From contig NZ_DGUN01000049.1 in NCBI RefSeq assembly GCF_002395745.1, positions 180,689-244,688 on the forward strand: 64,000 bases of DNA. Direction: 5' to 3'. Numbering within the stretch: position 1 is the first letter of the stretch; each line of letters opens with the position of its first letter. Below are positions 33,911-42,473 of the stretch, in pieces. Both the position numbers and the translations under genes were made by a program. Under the pieces are notes generated by a model. The model was given only the letters and a program-made list of their open reading frames with translations, searched no databases and was not told where the DNA came from. The stretch comes from Fibrobacter sp. UBA4309 (GTDB lineage: Bacteria > Fibrobacterota > Fibrobacteria > Fibrobacterales > Fibrobacteraceae).

Positions 33911-34450
33911 ATGGCAATCCTCCCTATCCGCATTTACGGAGACCCAGTTCTTCGCAAGAAGAGCGAGCCTATCACCGAAATTACGCCCGAACTCCGCCAG
34001 TTGGCGAAAGATATGCTGGAAACCATGTACGATGCTCCGGGATGCGGGCTTGCCGCGCCGCAAATCGGCAGGAACATCCGCCTAGTCGTCATCGACACGG
34101 CAATTCCCGGCGAAGAAGATCCGCGTCCCTACATCATGTTCAATCCGGAGTGGGAACCCGAACAGGGGGCCAAGCCTGTCGACTACGACGAAGGCTGTCT
34201 TTCCCTGCCGGAAATCTTCTGCAATGTCGTCCGTCCAGACAAGGTTTGCGTCCGATTCTTCGACATCAACGGGGAACCGCAAGAAATCCATGACTGCGAA
34301 GGCCTTTTTGCCCGCTGCATCCAACACGAAACGGACCACCTGAACGGAGACCTTTTCGTGGACAAGATTTCGCAAGCGGACCGCACGCTAAACCAGTCCA
34401 AGCTCCGCAAGATGGCCAAGGAAACGCAGTCCAAGCTGAAGAAGCGGTAA
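33911..34450 (+). CDS. def: Peptide deformylase
   Basis: Fe2+/Zn2+ enzyme that removes the formyl group from nascent proteins. 179 residues with the three catalytic motifs: GCGLAAPQIG (about residues 44-53), EGCLSLP (Cys ligand, about residue 98) and QHETDHLNGDLF (HExxH ligands, about residues 138-149). Starts 18 nt after yajC; its stop overlaps the next start (TAATG). Confidence 0.97.
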   Translation: MAILPIRIYGDPVLRKKSEPITEITPELRQLAKDMLETMYDAPGCGLAAPQIGRNIRLVVIDTAIPGEEDPRPYIMFNPEWEPEQGAKPVDYDEGCLSLPEIFCNVVRPDKVCVRFFDINGEPQEIHDCEGLFARCIQHETDHLNGDLFVDKISQADRTLNQSKLRKMAKETQSKLKKR

Positions 34451-35769
34451 TGAACAAACTCATCTGGCTTTGTGCACTTGCCATTTCGGCCACTTTCGCT
34501 GCCGACGACGGCTTTGACCTGCCCGACCTTCCGGAAAAGCAGGCGCTGCCCGAGCAAGAAGAACAGGCCGAACCGGCAGAACAGCCGATCAATTTCGCCC
34601 CGATAGAAGCCAGTTCCGTTTCTGACAAGCCGCAAGCAGACAATACCGATGCAGGAATTGTCGAAAAGAAAATTCCTTCGACATTGAACCGCCCCCTACG
34701 CGTAGGAATCATTACCGGCGCAAAGGAAGTCTTTGTCAAAAGCGACAAGGAAGAATTCCATATCACGGCGGCTGGCGACAAGCTGAAAGTTTCCAAGGGA
34801 AAATCAAAAGCCGAAACCGTGGCACAGAAAAGCTTCAAGCAAATCGGGCGTTGCACGTCCGTCGCACCGGACAAGAAATCGCTGGCCTACAGCTGTTTTC
34901 CGGGAGACATAAGACTCACGGCCAGGGGCGGGAGCATCACCGCCGTCAACACCGTCGACGTGGAACAGTACCTGCGCGGCGTCATCCCATACGAAATCGG
35001 CAAGCTGGACAGCGACCGCTTCAGCGCATTGGAAGCACAAGCCATCGCGGCACGCACTTACGCCTACAAGCATTACAACAGCCGCGACGCCATGGGCTTC
35101 GACGTATTCGCCGACACCAAGGACCAGGTGTACAAGGGCCTTTCCAGCGCAACTCCGCTTACCGACAAAGCCGTCAAGGAAACGGCCGGGATCGTCATGA
35201 CGTATAACGGGGAATTCATCATCGCCTACTACCATTCCACCTGCGGAGGCGAAACGGAAACCCTGGCGACATGGGGCCGCGAAGACCTTCCCTATCTACA
35301 GAGCAAGCCCGACCTGAGTCCCGACGGAACGCCATGGTGCAGCGAATCGAGCTATTCCGCATGGGAACGCAAGTTCAGCGACAAGGAAACCGTAAACCTG
35401 ATCAAGCAAAACGCGAAGGAAGTCAAATCCAAGATAACGAACTTCAGCGAAGTGCAGTCCATATCCATCCTCGACACGCTCCCCAGCGGACGAATCCTCA
35501 CGTTGGAAGTCTGTACCGACAAGGGCGTATTCCAGGTCATTGGCGACAAGGTCCGCTGGCTATTCAAGAAAAACGGATCCATACTGCCTTCCAGCTTTTT
35601 CCGCATCGGCCATGACAACGATGGATGGGTCATACGCGGCAAGGGATTCGGGCACGGTGTAGGCATGTGCCAGATGGGAGTCCGCGCCAGGGCCGCCGCC
35701 GGGCAAGATTTCAAGACAATCCTCACCCACTACTATCCGGGAATCACCCTGGAAAAATTCGTCCGATGA
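34450..35769 (+). CDS. SpoIID/LytB-domain protein
   Basis: 439 residues with a signal peptide (MNKLIWLCALAISATFAADD), an acidic low-complexity linker (about residues 25-60) and a SpoIID/LytB domain. The domain shows VEQYLRGVIPYEIGKL, EAQAIAARTYAYKHYN, AYYHSTCGGETE and the ending GHGVGMCQMGVRARA. In sporulators SpoIID is a lytic transglycosylase of denuded glycans; here it is an envelope peptidoglycan-related protein by inference. Coupled to def (1-nt overlap) and to mtaB (4-nt ATGA overlap). Confidence 0.9.
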   Translation: MNKLIWLCALAISATFAADDGFDLPDLPEKQALPEQEEQAEPAEQPINFAPIEASSVSDKPQADNTDAGIVEKKIPSTLNRPLRVGIITGAKEVFVKSDKEEFHITAAGDKLKVSKGKSKAETVAQKSFKQIGRCTSVAPDKKSLAYSCFPGDIRLTARGGSITAVNTVDVEQYLRGVIPYEIGKLDSDRFSALEAQAIAARTYAYKHYNSRDAMGFDVFADTKDQVYKGLSSATPLTDKAVKETAGIVMTYNGEFIIAYYHSTCGGETETLATWGREDLPYLQSKPDLSPDGTPWCSESSYSAWERKFSDKETVNLIKQNAKEVKSKITNFSEVQSISILDTLPSGRILTLEVCTDKGVFQVIGDKVRWLFKKNGSILPSSFFRIGHDNDGWVIRGKGFGHGVGMCQMGVRARAAAGQDFKTILTHYYPGITLEKFVR

Positions 35770-37016
35770 TTTCCGTCTTGAACCAGGGCTGTGCCGCGAA
35801 CTTCGGCGACGGGGAAAAAATCGCGAGAATCCTTTCAAAGAATCACGAGGTGCGATTCAATCTTCCCGAAACAGGCGTTCAATCATACCCCGAGGCCATC
35901 TTCCTGAACGTATGTACCGTCAAGGGGAATGCAGGCGCCATCAAGCTTTTGCGTCACGTGCTTGACGAATACCCCGACTCCAAAATCTACATCACGGGAT
36001 GCGCGCCGAAAGACTTGCGCGAAGAAATCGCGAAGATTACGGACAAGGTAATCTATACGAGTCGCGAAGAAATTGCTGCTGGATTCCGGGTCGAGGCCCG
36101 GAATGACGTGGAACGTGAAGGATCCTCGCTGCGCGAGTCCCCTTTCGTAGGAATCGTGAACATCGAAGAAGGCTGCCTGGACGCCTGTTCGTTCTGCAGC
36201 ACGCACCTAGTCAAAGGCAGGCTCCGCAGTTTTCCGCAAGCGCATATCGTCGAGCAAGTCAGCACCCTGGTCCATGACGGCTGTCAAGAAATCCAGCTGA
36301 CCGGGCAGGATTGCGCCTGCTACGGATTCGACACGGGAACGAACCTCGCGGAACTCGTCCAGGCCATTCTCGTAAAGGTCCCGGGAAAATACAGAATCAG
36401 GCTAGGCATGGGAAACCCGCGCCACATGGCTGCGTACCTGGAACCGTTACTGGACTGCTTTACCGACGACAGGCTCTACCAATTCATCCACCTGCCCGTA
36501 CAGAGCGGCAGCGACAACGTGCTCCGCGCCATGAACCGCAGGCACTCCGTCGAAGATTACGTCAAACTCGCCAACGCCTTCACGGAACGATTCGACCGCT
36601 TTACGCTCAGCACGGACATCATCGTCGGGCACCCCGGCGAAACACAGGACGACTTTGAACAAACGCTGCGCCTGGTCCGGCAAACCCGCCCTACCGTATG
36701 CAATATCACCCGCTACGTCGCCCGGCCGGGAACCGTCGCCGCCAGGAACGACTCCATTCCGGACGCCATCAAGCATGAACGTTCCGCAACGCTTTTCGAG
36801 ACGTTCAAGCAAATCGCCGAAGAAAACAACCGCCGTTGGATAGGTACGCGGGAGACCGTTTTCATCGAGAAGCCGGGCTACCGCGAAGGCACGTCCATCG
36901 CCCGCAACAGGGCGTACCGTCCTGTCGCCATCCCGGGGATTCTTGCCGCGGGCCAAGAAGTCCAAGTCCACATTACTGGCGCCGAGCCCTTCGCGCTCAT
37001 CGCCAAAACGGAATAG
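35766..37016 (+). CDS. Archaeal/eukaryotic-type tRNA t6A methylthiotransferase (e-MtaB/CDKAL1-like)
   Basis: 416-residue radical-SAM methylthiotransferase converting t6A37 to ms2t6A37 in tRNA. The UPF0004 cluster cysteines are Cys9, Cys50 (LNVCTVK) and Cys79 (YITGCAPKDL); the radical-SAM motif is CLDACSFC (137-144); a TRAM domain ends the protein. LTGQDCACYGFDTGTNL is typical of archaeal and CDKAL1 enzymes rather than bacterial MtaB/MiaB. It overlaps the SpoIID-like gene by ATGA. Residues about 104-114 (in AAGFRVEARND) are encoded by a palindromic repeat inserted between the two cluster domains. Confidence 0.88.
   Translation: MISVLNQGCAANFGDGEKIARILSKNHEVRFNLPETGVQSYPEAIFLNVCTVKGNAGAIKLLRHVLDEYPDSKIYITGCAPKDLREEIAKITDKVIYTSREEIAAGFRVEARNDVEREGSSLRESPFVGIVNIEEGCLDACSFCSTHLVKGRLRSFPQAHIVEQVSTLVHDGCQEIQLTGQDCACYGFDTGTNLAELVQAILVKVPGKYRIRLGMGNPRHMAAYLEPLLDCFTDDRLYQFIHLPVQSGSDNVLRAMNRRHSVEDYVKLANAFTERFDRFTLSTDIIVGHPGETQDDFEQTLRLVRQTRPTVCNITRYVARPGTVAARNDSIPDAIKHERSATLFETFKQIAEENNRRWIGTRETVFIEKPGYREGTSIARNRAYRPVAIPGILAAGQEVQVHITGAEPFALIAKTE
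36077..36107. repeat. Palindromic repeat inside methylthiotransferase gene
   Basis: Same element as 12505-12535 (28 of 31 positions), translated in frame between the UPF0004 and radical-SAM domains. It is followed by GGATCCTCG, which also occurs before rimM at about 29834. Confidence 0.8.
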
Positions 37017-37039
37017 CTTTTTTCCGAAATCCCAAAATT

Positions 37040-37070
37040 TAAAAAGCCCCGCGTGTCGCGAGGCCTTTTT
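37040..37070. terminator. Bidirectional terminator between mtaB-like and fibro-slime genes
   Basis: AAAAAGCC-CGCG/CGCG-GGCCTTTTT type hairpin with a 3-nt loop, A-run on one side and T-run on the other, between convergent genes. Confidence 0.85.
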
Positions 37071-37088
37071 GCAAGATGTTTCTAGCGA

Positions 37089-39878
37089 TTACTTCTTGCC
37101 GGCGCGGCGGTAGCCACGGCGGTAGGTTTCTGCCGTACGCATGTAGGGCATGGTCATGATGGTCGGGCTGGCACCGCTACTCATGTAGCAGTATTCATAC
37201 TGTTCCATCACGATGGCGACCTGGTAGATGTACGGGCCAGTAGCGAGCTGACGGCCGCTCTGGGAGACCGGATACATCTTGATGTTAGCCAACATGGCAC
37301 CGGTACCGCCGTACAGCGGGTGATCCGCATCGCAACCGGCAACGACCTGACCCTGGCCGAGAGCCTTGGTAAAGTCATCCTTGGTGACGCTCTTGTTGAA
37401 CTGGCTAACGAAGTTGCCCAGGTGGTCGAACACGCGGATGTTCACGTGGAACGGCTGGGTCGTCGCGAAGGCGAAGCTCGTGCAGCTTTCGCTGCTAGAA
37501 TTGCCCGAGGCACTGCTGCCATCGTTATAGCAAAGCGTCTGGCTGGTGCCCTGCATCAGGCCGGTAACATTCGACGAAATCACCGGGACACCGTCCACGG
37601 AAGTCGGCACTGCGCCACCCGTAGACTTCATCAACTTTTCGGCATTGTCGGCAGCCCAGGTCAGCGGGTTGGAACCGACAACGGCAGGAATGGACGTGAG
37701 CACCAGGTCGGCAGTCATGTCTTCCTTGAGGCCGTCACTACCGGCGGCAGAAGTAAGCATATCGGCCTGCTTGGTAAAGTCGGGGCGGGAAATCCCCGGA
37801 TCGTCCGGAATGATGTCCACCACAGCCACAGCGGTGTACTGGATGTCGGCCCATTCGTCCTTGCCGTCAAAGCCTTCGACAGGCTTGCCGGACTGGGAAG
37901 TGACCTTGAACGGCATCTTCTTGGACCAGGCTATCAGCTGTTCCCATTCCGCAGAAGTAAAGCTACCGTCGTTACCGTCATCACGGAGACCGTCATCGTA
38001 CATGACGTTGAAAGCAATCTTGTCGCCACCGAGCAAGCCTCCAGAAATGGTGTTGCCAGCAGCATCGATCAGCGTACCTTCAAAGTTGTAGAGGATACCG
38101 TCGGCACCCTTGTCCGTCGGCCCCTGCAGAGAGTTGACCACGAAACCGTAGACAACCGTAGTCGTCGCACCCGTTGCCGGATCGGTCACTTCGCGGAGCA
38201 CGAGAATAGAAGGAACACCGGAGGCGGGATCACCGGCCCACTGCATCTGCGTAGCCGTAGCTTCGTCAAGCGGAGTGTTCAAGAAAATGCTGTTCGTAAC
38301 ATGGCCGTCTTCGTCCACCTTCACCACGGCCTCGCCCACGGCGGGCTGGCCATAACGGGACTTGGCAAGTTCAGAAAGCGTCGAGTGGATCTTCATGTTG
38401 GAACCGTCAGTCTGGCGGTCTGCATAGAAGAAGTGCAGATGGTGCCAGGAGCCGTTCTTCCAGGTGAGGTCCGGATCGAGATTGCAGTTTTCATTTTCGC
38501 CCGTGTAGCCGACCAGCGGATCGCCAGGATGGCAACCATGCGCATATTTTGCAAGGGTATCCATTTCTGCCTTACCCGGAGCGGCCAGGTGGGTACCGCC
38601 GAGGTCCACGGCCAGGACACCGTCCACGTAAATCCACATGTCGTCGTCACCGGCGAATTCGAACACTTCTCCGGCACCCTTGTTGTACTTGAACTTGGCA
38701 TAACCCATCATGGTAAAGCCGTAGTTGCGGAGGTGACGAAGTCCAATTGAAGCATCGGCCCTAGCCGCATTCAAGGCTGCGGTAGGCGTTCTCGGGCCAC
38801 CGCCGCCAAGCCAGCTCTTGCAGAGGGTGCTCGTATTGGAACCGGCATAGTCTTCCTGGTTCGCAGCCCATTCATAGACATAAGGCGGGCAGAAAATGGA
38901 GAGGGACTGGGGGCCGTAGTTACAGGGAGCGCCAAACTGGCACTGGCCACCGTTGAACATGTCGGTCCAGTTATTGTTCGCATCGACAACGTCCAGCGGG
39001 AAATAGCCGCCGTTGTTCCAGTTGTAGTCGATTTCAAAAGTATTCTTGGTTCCGGCAACCAGAGGCAGCTGCAAGACAGTATTCATTCGCGCATTGACGC
39101 CCTGTCCCTGGAGAGACTGGCCTGTCGTAGGTTCATAATCCGCATACCACTGGTCAAAGTGCTCGTTATCGCAAGCGGCTCTGGCCGTGAGGATAATCGG
39201 CTCGTACATCATGTCTTCGCCCAAATCCGGGTTGAACACCAGGTGCTGCTGCACCATGCCCGGAGTCACGTACACGATCTGGGACCAACTGTGCTGGTTA
39301 CAGATGCTGCCGCCACAGCTCTTGTTTCCGTCAGCCGTATTCGCATTCCAGGTACTGGTCACCGCCTCGCTCGTGCAAAGTTCGTGGGCATAGCCGCGCA
39401 TCACCTTCAAGCTCTTCGGGTTCTTCTGGGCATCGTATTTACAATCCTTGAATTCTCCGTACCATGTATAACCTCTCTTAGAGGTCATCAACATCAAATA
39501 ATCCGGCAACGATGAATGGACATTGGTTGCGGTCAACATGCTCTTGGGATAGCCATCGGTACCGATAGGAATACCGTATGACGGAGTCTGGGAGTTTCCG
39601 CAACCCCAGGTAGCGTAGTCATTACGGCGAGCTTGCCAAGCAGGGTTGTCCACATAACCGGGATATGTCCAAGTCTGGAAATTATGCTTGTTGTTAATAC
39701 TGTTAAACGCTTCTTCCTGGAAGTTCTCAAAGTCCGGGTGTGTCACCTGGAAATCGCGGACGATAATATCAAGTTCCGCACACTGCTTAGTGGGGTCCGA
39801 CGTGCAATTCACAGTACCCGCAAATACAGCAGTTGAGCCAAGAGCCATTCCGGCAGCCAATATCATTTTTAGTTTCAT
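37089..39878 (-). CDS. Fibro-slime domain protein (secreted adhesin candidate)
   Basis: 929 residues with a signal peptide (MKLKMILAAGMALGSTAVFA) and a fibro-slime/PA14-like domain at about 285-490. Marks are FPLDVVDANNNW, FEFAGDDDMWIYVDGVLAVD and HFFYADRQTDGSNMKI. Ser/Thr-rich and beta-rich segments follow, ending in a basic tail YRRGYRRAGKK. The domain occurs in many Fibrobacter outer-surface proteins, some reported to be linked to cellulose adhesion; in other taxa it occurs in slime-mould prespore proteins. Substrate binding here is inferred. The start at 39878 is preceded by GGAG; a TTG at 39887 is too close to that site. Confidence 0.92.
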   Translation of the reverse strand: MKLKMILAAGMALGSTAVFAGTVNCTSDPTKQCAELDIIVRDFQVTHPDFENFQEEAFNSINNKHNFQTWTYPGYVDNPAWQARRNDYATWGCGNSQTPSYGIPIGTDGYPKSMLTATNVHSSLPDYLMLMTSKRGYTWYGEFKDCKYDAQKNPKSLKVMRGYAHELCTSEAVTSTWNANTADGNKSCGGSICNQHSWSQIVYVTPGMVQQHLVFNPDLGEDMMYEPIILTARAACDNEHFDQWYADYEPTTGQSLQGQGVNARMNTVLQLPLVAGTKNTFEIDYNWNNGGYFPLDVVDANNNWTDMFNGGQCQFGAPCNYGPQSLSIFCPPYVYEWAANQEDYAGSNTSTLCKSWLGGGGPRTPTAALNAARADASIGLRHLRNYGFTMMGYAKFKYNKGAGEVFEFAGDDDMWIYVDGVLAVDLGGTHLAAPGKAEMDTLAKYAHGCHPGDPLVGYTGENENCNLDPDLTWKNGSWHHLHFFYADRQTDGSNMKIHSTLSELAKSRYGQPAVGEAVVKVDEDGHVTNSIFLNTPLDEATATQMQWAGDPASGVPSILVLREVTDPATGATTTVVYGFVVNSLQGPTDKGADGILYNFEGTLIDAAGNTISGGLLGGDKIAFNVMYDDGLRDDGNDGSFTSAEWEQLIAWSKKMPFKVTSQSGKPVEGFDGKDEWADIQYTAVAVVDIIPDDPGISRPDFTKQADMLTSAAGSDGLKEDMTADLVLTSIPAVVGSNPLTWAADNAEKLMKSTGGAVPTSVDGVPVISSNVTGLMQGTSQTLCYNDGSSASGNSSSESCTSFAFATTQPFHVNIRVFDHLGNFVSQFNKSVTKDDFTKALGQGQVVAGCDADHPLYGGTGAMLANIKMYPVSQSGRQLATGPYIYQVAIVMEQYEYCYMSSGASPTIMTMPYMRTAETYRRGYRRAGKK

Positions 39879-40067
39879 ATAATCCAATCTCCGACCTATA
39901 TATATAATAGGTTACAACCTAAATATAAACCAAAAATCTGAAAACCAAAACTCCTTTTTTCAAAAAAGCCCCCCAAAAGCGGTATTTGCAGTTTTTAGGT
40001 GATAAAACGCAATAAAATAGGCCGACCTGGGGGCATAGTCCAACTCTTTTTTGGGTACATTTTACGC

Positions 40068-40697
40068 ATGATGACAACCGTCCTTTTTTCCATTGCCGTA
40101 CTCGCCCTTCTCCTGCGTATTTTCCACCTTCGCATCAAGGCCAACAACGCCAAGACGGCCTCGTTCCAGAAGCTGCTCCCGAAAGACAAACTGGCCGTTC
40201 TCAAGGAATGCCTGCTGAACAATCCGGCCGAATGTAACTTGTTGAATATCAAGGAGTTCTGCGAATCGGAAAACATCGCGTTCGATGCGGAAGGATACCG
40301 TCCGTTTATCGGAAGGCAGCTGGAGCTCGCCAAGAGAATGGCGAACTACGTCGAATGCGACAAGCTATACGTGGAAGAATGCGAGTTCATCGACAAGACG
40401 CTTCCCCTAGAATTTGCAGAGGCAGAAAAGAAGCGCAGCGAAGGGGACGACAACGCCGCCAACAAGCTTGTCCTGGAAGGGGTGTCCAGGCTCTATTCCG
40501 ACAAGGCCATCGACAGCGCCCTTGCCGCCCTGGAACCGCACTATCCCAAAGCATCCTCGCTCCGCGAAAAATACGCTGAGCTCGCCAAGGCCTGCGATGC
40601 CAGTGGCGCCGACGAGAAATCCCTGGAAATCCTCCGCAAACAAAAAGAAGCCTGGCTCGCAGACCTGCTCGCCTTCGACGCCAGCCAGCCGGAATAA
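40068..40697 (+). CDS. Membrane-anchored helical protein of unknown function
   Basis: 209 residues: an N-terminal membrane helix (TTVLFSIAVLALLLRIF) and a soluble, largely helical, Lys/Glu/Ala-rich domain with four cysteines (ECLLNNPAECNLL, ESENIAFD, VECDKLYVEEC). The ATG at 40068 is used because the longer frame has no start signal. I do not recognise the family. Ends with a 9-bp hairpin. Confidence 0.65.
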   Translation: MMTTVLFSIAVLALLLRIFHLRIKANNAKTASFQKLLPKDKLAVLKECLLNNPAECNLLNIKEFCESENIAFDAEGYRPFIGRQLELAKRMANYVECDKLYVEECEFIDKTLPLEFAEAEKKRSEGDDNAANKLVLEGVSRLYSDKAIDSALAALEPHYPKASSLREKYAELAKACDASGADEKSLEILRKQKEAWLADLLAFDASQPE

Positions 40698-40701
40698 AAG
40701 A

Positions 40702-40723
40702 AGCCCCCGCCGAAGCGGAGGCT
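40702..40723 (+). terminator. Hairpin after 40068-40697
   Basis: AGCC-CCGC/GCGG-GGCT (9 bp, one mismatch) with a 4-nt loop, 4 nt after the stop. No T-run. Confidence 0.5.
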
Positions 40724-40754
40724 ATCGTTACACTTGCGGACTGTTGTCATCCAA

Positions 40755-40860
40755 GAGCGGTCTCCCGTGAGCCGTAGGCGACTCGTATTAACGAGTCGTC
40801 GCAGGCGAGAGCGAGTGCCAGCCCTGTACTTGTCATTCGAATTCTAGCACGAGCGGTCTC
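40755..40860. repeat. Intergenic hairpin repeat, possible copy E4
   Basis: Bounded by two copies of GAGCGGTCTC (40755-40764 and 40851-40860). It holds a perfect hairpin GACTCGT-ATTA-ACGAGTC flanked by GAGCCGTAGGC and GCAGGCGAGAGCGAG, resembling the double-hairpin elements at 11718, 53376 and 63035 in layout. It lies at the 3' ends of two convergent genes. Confidence 0.5.
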
Positions 40861-40861
40861 T

Positions 40862-41740
40862 TTAGAACCAGCGCCAGGTAATGCCGAAGAGCACCATCGT
40901 CTTGTACTGGGCATCTTCGTCGAGGTCGTAGTCGTAGGCCATGTCGTAGCCGACCTGGAGTTCGATAAGCGGGGCGATCATGACGGAGAGCAGGTTTTCC
41001 CAAAGTCCATCAATCTTTTCGACGCCTTCGAAGTTGCAGAAAGCCCACAGGCGGGTCTTGAAGGACACGATGTCGGAGAACGCGTACTTGAATTCCGTAA
41101 TGGATTCAAGACCCGGTTCATCCTTGAACTTCTCGAACTTTTCGGTATCCTTGTCATCGGCGTAGCCGTAGCCATTGGAAATGGTCATGCGGTTAGCAAA
41201 GCCGAGGCGCTGGCTGAACATGTCGTTCGGGATGTAGGCAAGACCGGCAACCTGCGTTTCGTAGGCCGGGTCCATGAAGCTGGAAACCGGAATCTTGATT
41301 TCTTCGCCGGTCACTTCGTCTTCGACATATTCGTAACCCGCCATCATCTGGGTTTCGAAGCGGTTGCCGACATAGGGCTTGAGTACTTCGGTCATGTTGA
41401 AGTCGAGCATGGATTCCCAGAAGAGCCTGTCGGCGGACTTGCGCTTGCCGAAGCCCTCGACCCAGGTCTGGCCGAGGTCGATATCAACCAGGTTACGCCA
41501 GTTGGCGACTTTCCACTTGCCCTGCACGTCGGCATCGTATGTCACCAACCAGGTGTAGTTGGAGGTTCCGTCCTTCTGCCAGTTGTGGAAATTGTAGAAG
41601 TTATACTTGACGGCGGCAACTACGTCAGCCGTCCAGTTTTCGGGAAGCGCACCCTCGAACATGCCACCTTCCGCCATTGCGGGAGCGGCAAAAGCACAAG
41701 CGGCTGTGCAAGCCATGATCACGGATTTGATTTTCATCAT
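40862..41740 (-). CDS. DUF3078-like outer-membrane protein
   Basis: 292 residues with a signal peptide (MMKIKSVIMACTAACAFAAPAMA). The body has beta-barrel character, NWQKDGTSNYTWLVTYDADV-type repeats and a C-terminal LFGITWRWF ending in Phe, as barrels do. DUF3078 proteins are common in Bacteroidota; the role is unknown. Two ATGs are adjacent (41740 and 41737) after AGAGGA. A GAGACCGCTC motif follows the stop. Confidence 0.75.
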   Translation of the reverse strand: MMKIKSVIMACTAACAFAAPAMAEGGMFEGALPENWTADVVAAVKYNFYNFHNWQKDGTSNYTWLVTYDADVQGKWKVANWRNLVDIDLGQTWVEGFGKRKSADRLFWESMLDFNMTEVLKPYVGNRFETQMMAGYEYVEDEVTGEEIKIPVSSFMDPAYETQVAGLAYIPNDMFSQRLGFANRMTISNGYGYADDKDTEKFEKFKDEPGLESITEFKYAFSDIVSFKTRLWAFCNFEGVEKIDGLWENLLSVMIAPLIELQVGYDMAYDYDLDEDAQYKTMVLFGITWRWF

Positions 41741-41823
41741 TTTTCCTCTCTTTGCGGCCTATGTCCAAACCATAAGCACGGTTGTAAATTATGCCAAATA
41801 ATATAACAAAAAAAGCTATAATT

Positions 41824-42360
41824 ATGCCTATGCTACGGTTTTCTCCCCTAAAATTCCTATTTGTTTTCCTTTTCTGCTGTGCAGCGACCGTATTCGCAAG
41901 CGAAAGCAACGACTCAGGAAAGTCCCCCTGGAGATTCAGCACGGGCGTTTCTGTCGGCAATCCCACCCCCATGGCGCTTGTCGCCGGGATAGGGTACAAA
42001 TCCATCCTGTTACATGTCGAAGGCCTGGGGGCGCACAATGGTCCGAACGATTTCTGGTGCGGTGCAAGGGGAGGTCTCGACTGGACGTTTTTCTGGAAAC
42101 ACCCTTTTTCCATTGACCTGGGATTCAGCGGCGGCTATGAATATGCGGAAGCCCCCAACAAAATGCACCAGGCCGTAAACGATGCCAACGGGGCCATAAT
42201 CCTCTACCCGTACAATTATGTCGAAGTGTTGGACATCTCCGCAGAAATCCGTGTTCATTTGTTCGGATTTTTCACCCAGATTGGCTACCCCATTTACCAC
42301 TTCATGGATCACGATGCCCCGACCATCAACTGGCGCGCCGGGTATATGGTGGAGTTTTGA
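41824..42360 (+). CDS. Small outer-membrane protein of unknown function
   Basis: 178 residues. Signal peptide ending FLFCCAATVFA, then a beta-rich domain with VSVGNPTPMALVAGIGY, SIDLGFSGGYEYAE and an ending WRAGYMVEF with the terminal Phe of barrels. A second ATG at 41830 is equally possible. It is divergent from the DUF3078 gene and convergent with argG across a strong terminator. I do not recognise the family. Confidence 0.65.
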   Translation: MPMLRFSPLKFLFVFLFCCAATVFASESNDSGKSPWRFSTGVSVGNPTPMALVAGIGYKSILLHVEGLGAHNGPNDFWCGARGGLDWTFFWKHPFSIDLGFSGGYEYAEAPNKMHQAVNDANGAIILYPYNYVEVLDISAEIRVHLFGFFTQIGYPIYHFMDHDAPTINWRAGYMVEF

Positions 42361-42415
42361 TTAATTGATAATGGATGATTGATAATTGATGATGAGGGGT
42401 GTCGGGTATGGAATG

Positions 42416-42446
42416 AAAAAATCCTCGGTTGAACCGAGGATTTTTT
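42416..42446. terminator. Bidirectional terminator before argG 3' end
   Basis: Perfect hairpin TCCTCGGTT/AACCGAGGA with a 1-nt apex, flanked by six A and six T, between two convergent genes. Just upstream is an AT-rich stretch with repeated GATAATTGAT-like units (42364-42390). Confidence 0.92.
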
Positions 42447-42473
42447 ATTGAAAGATTTTCGCGAGCGGTCTCA

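Noticed and set aside
37086..37125. Type IX secretion or LPXTG sorting signal at the end of the fibro-slime protein
   Set aside because: The basic ending YRRGYRRAGKK matches neither the Bacteroidota type IX CTD nor an LPXTG motif.
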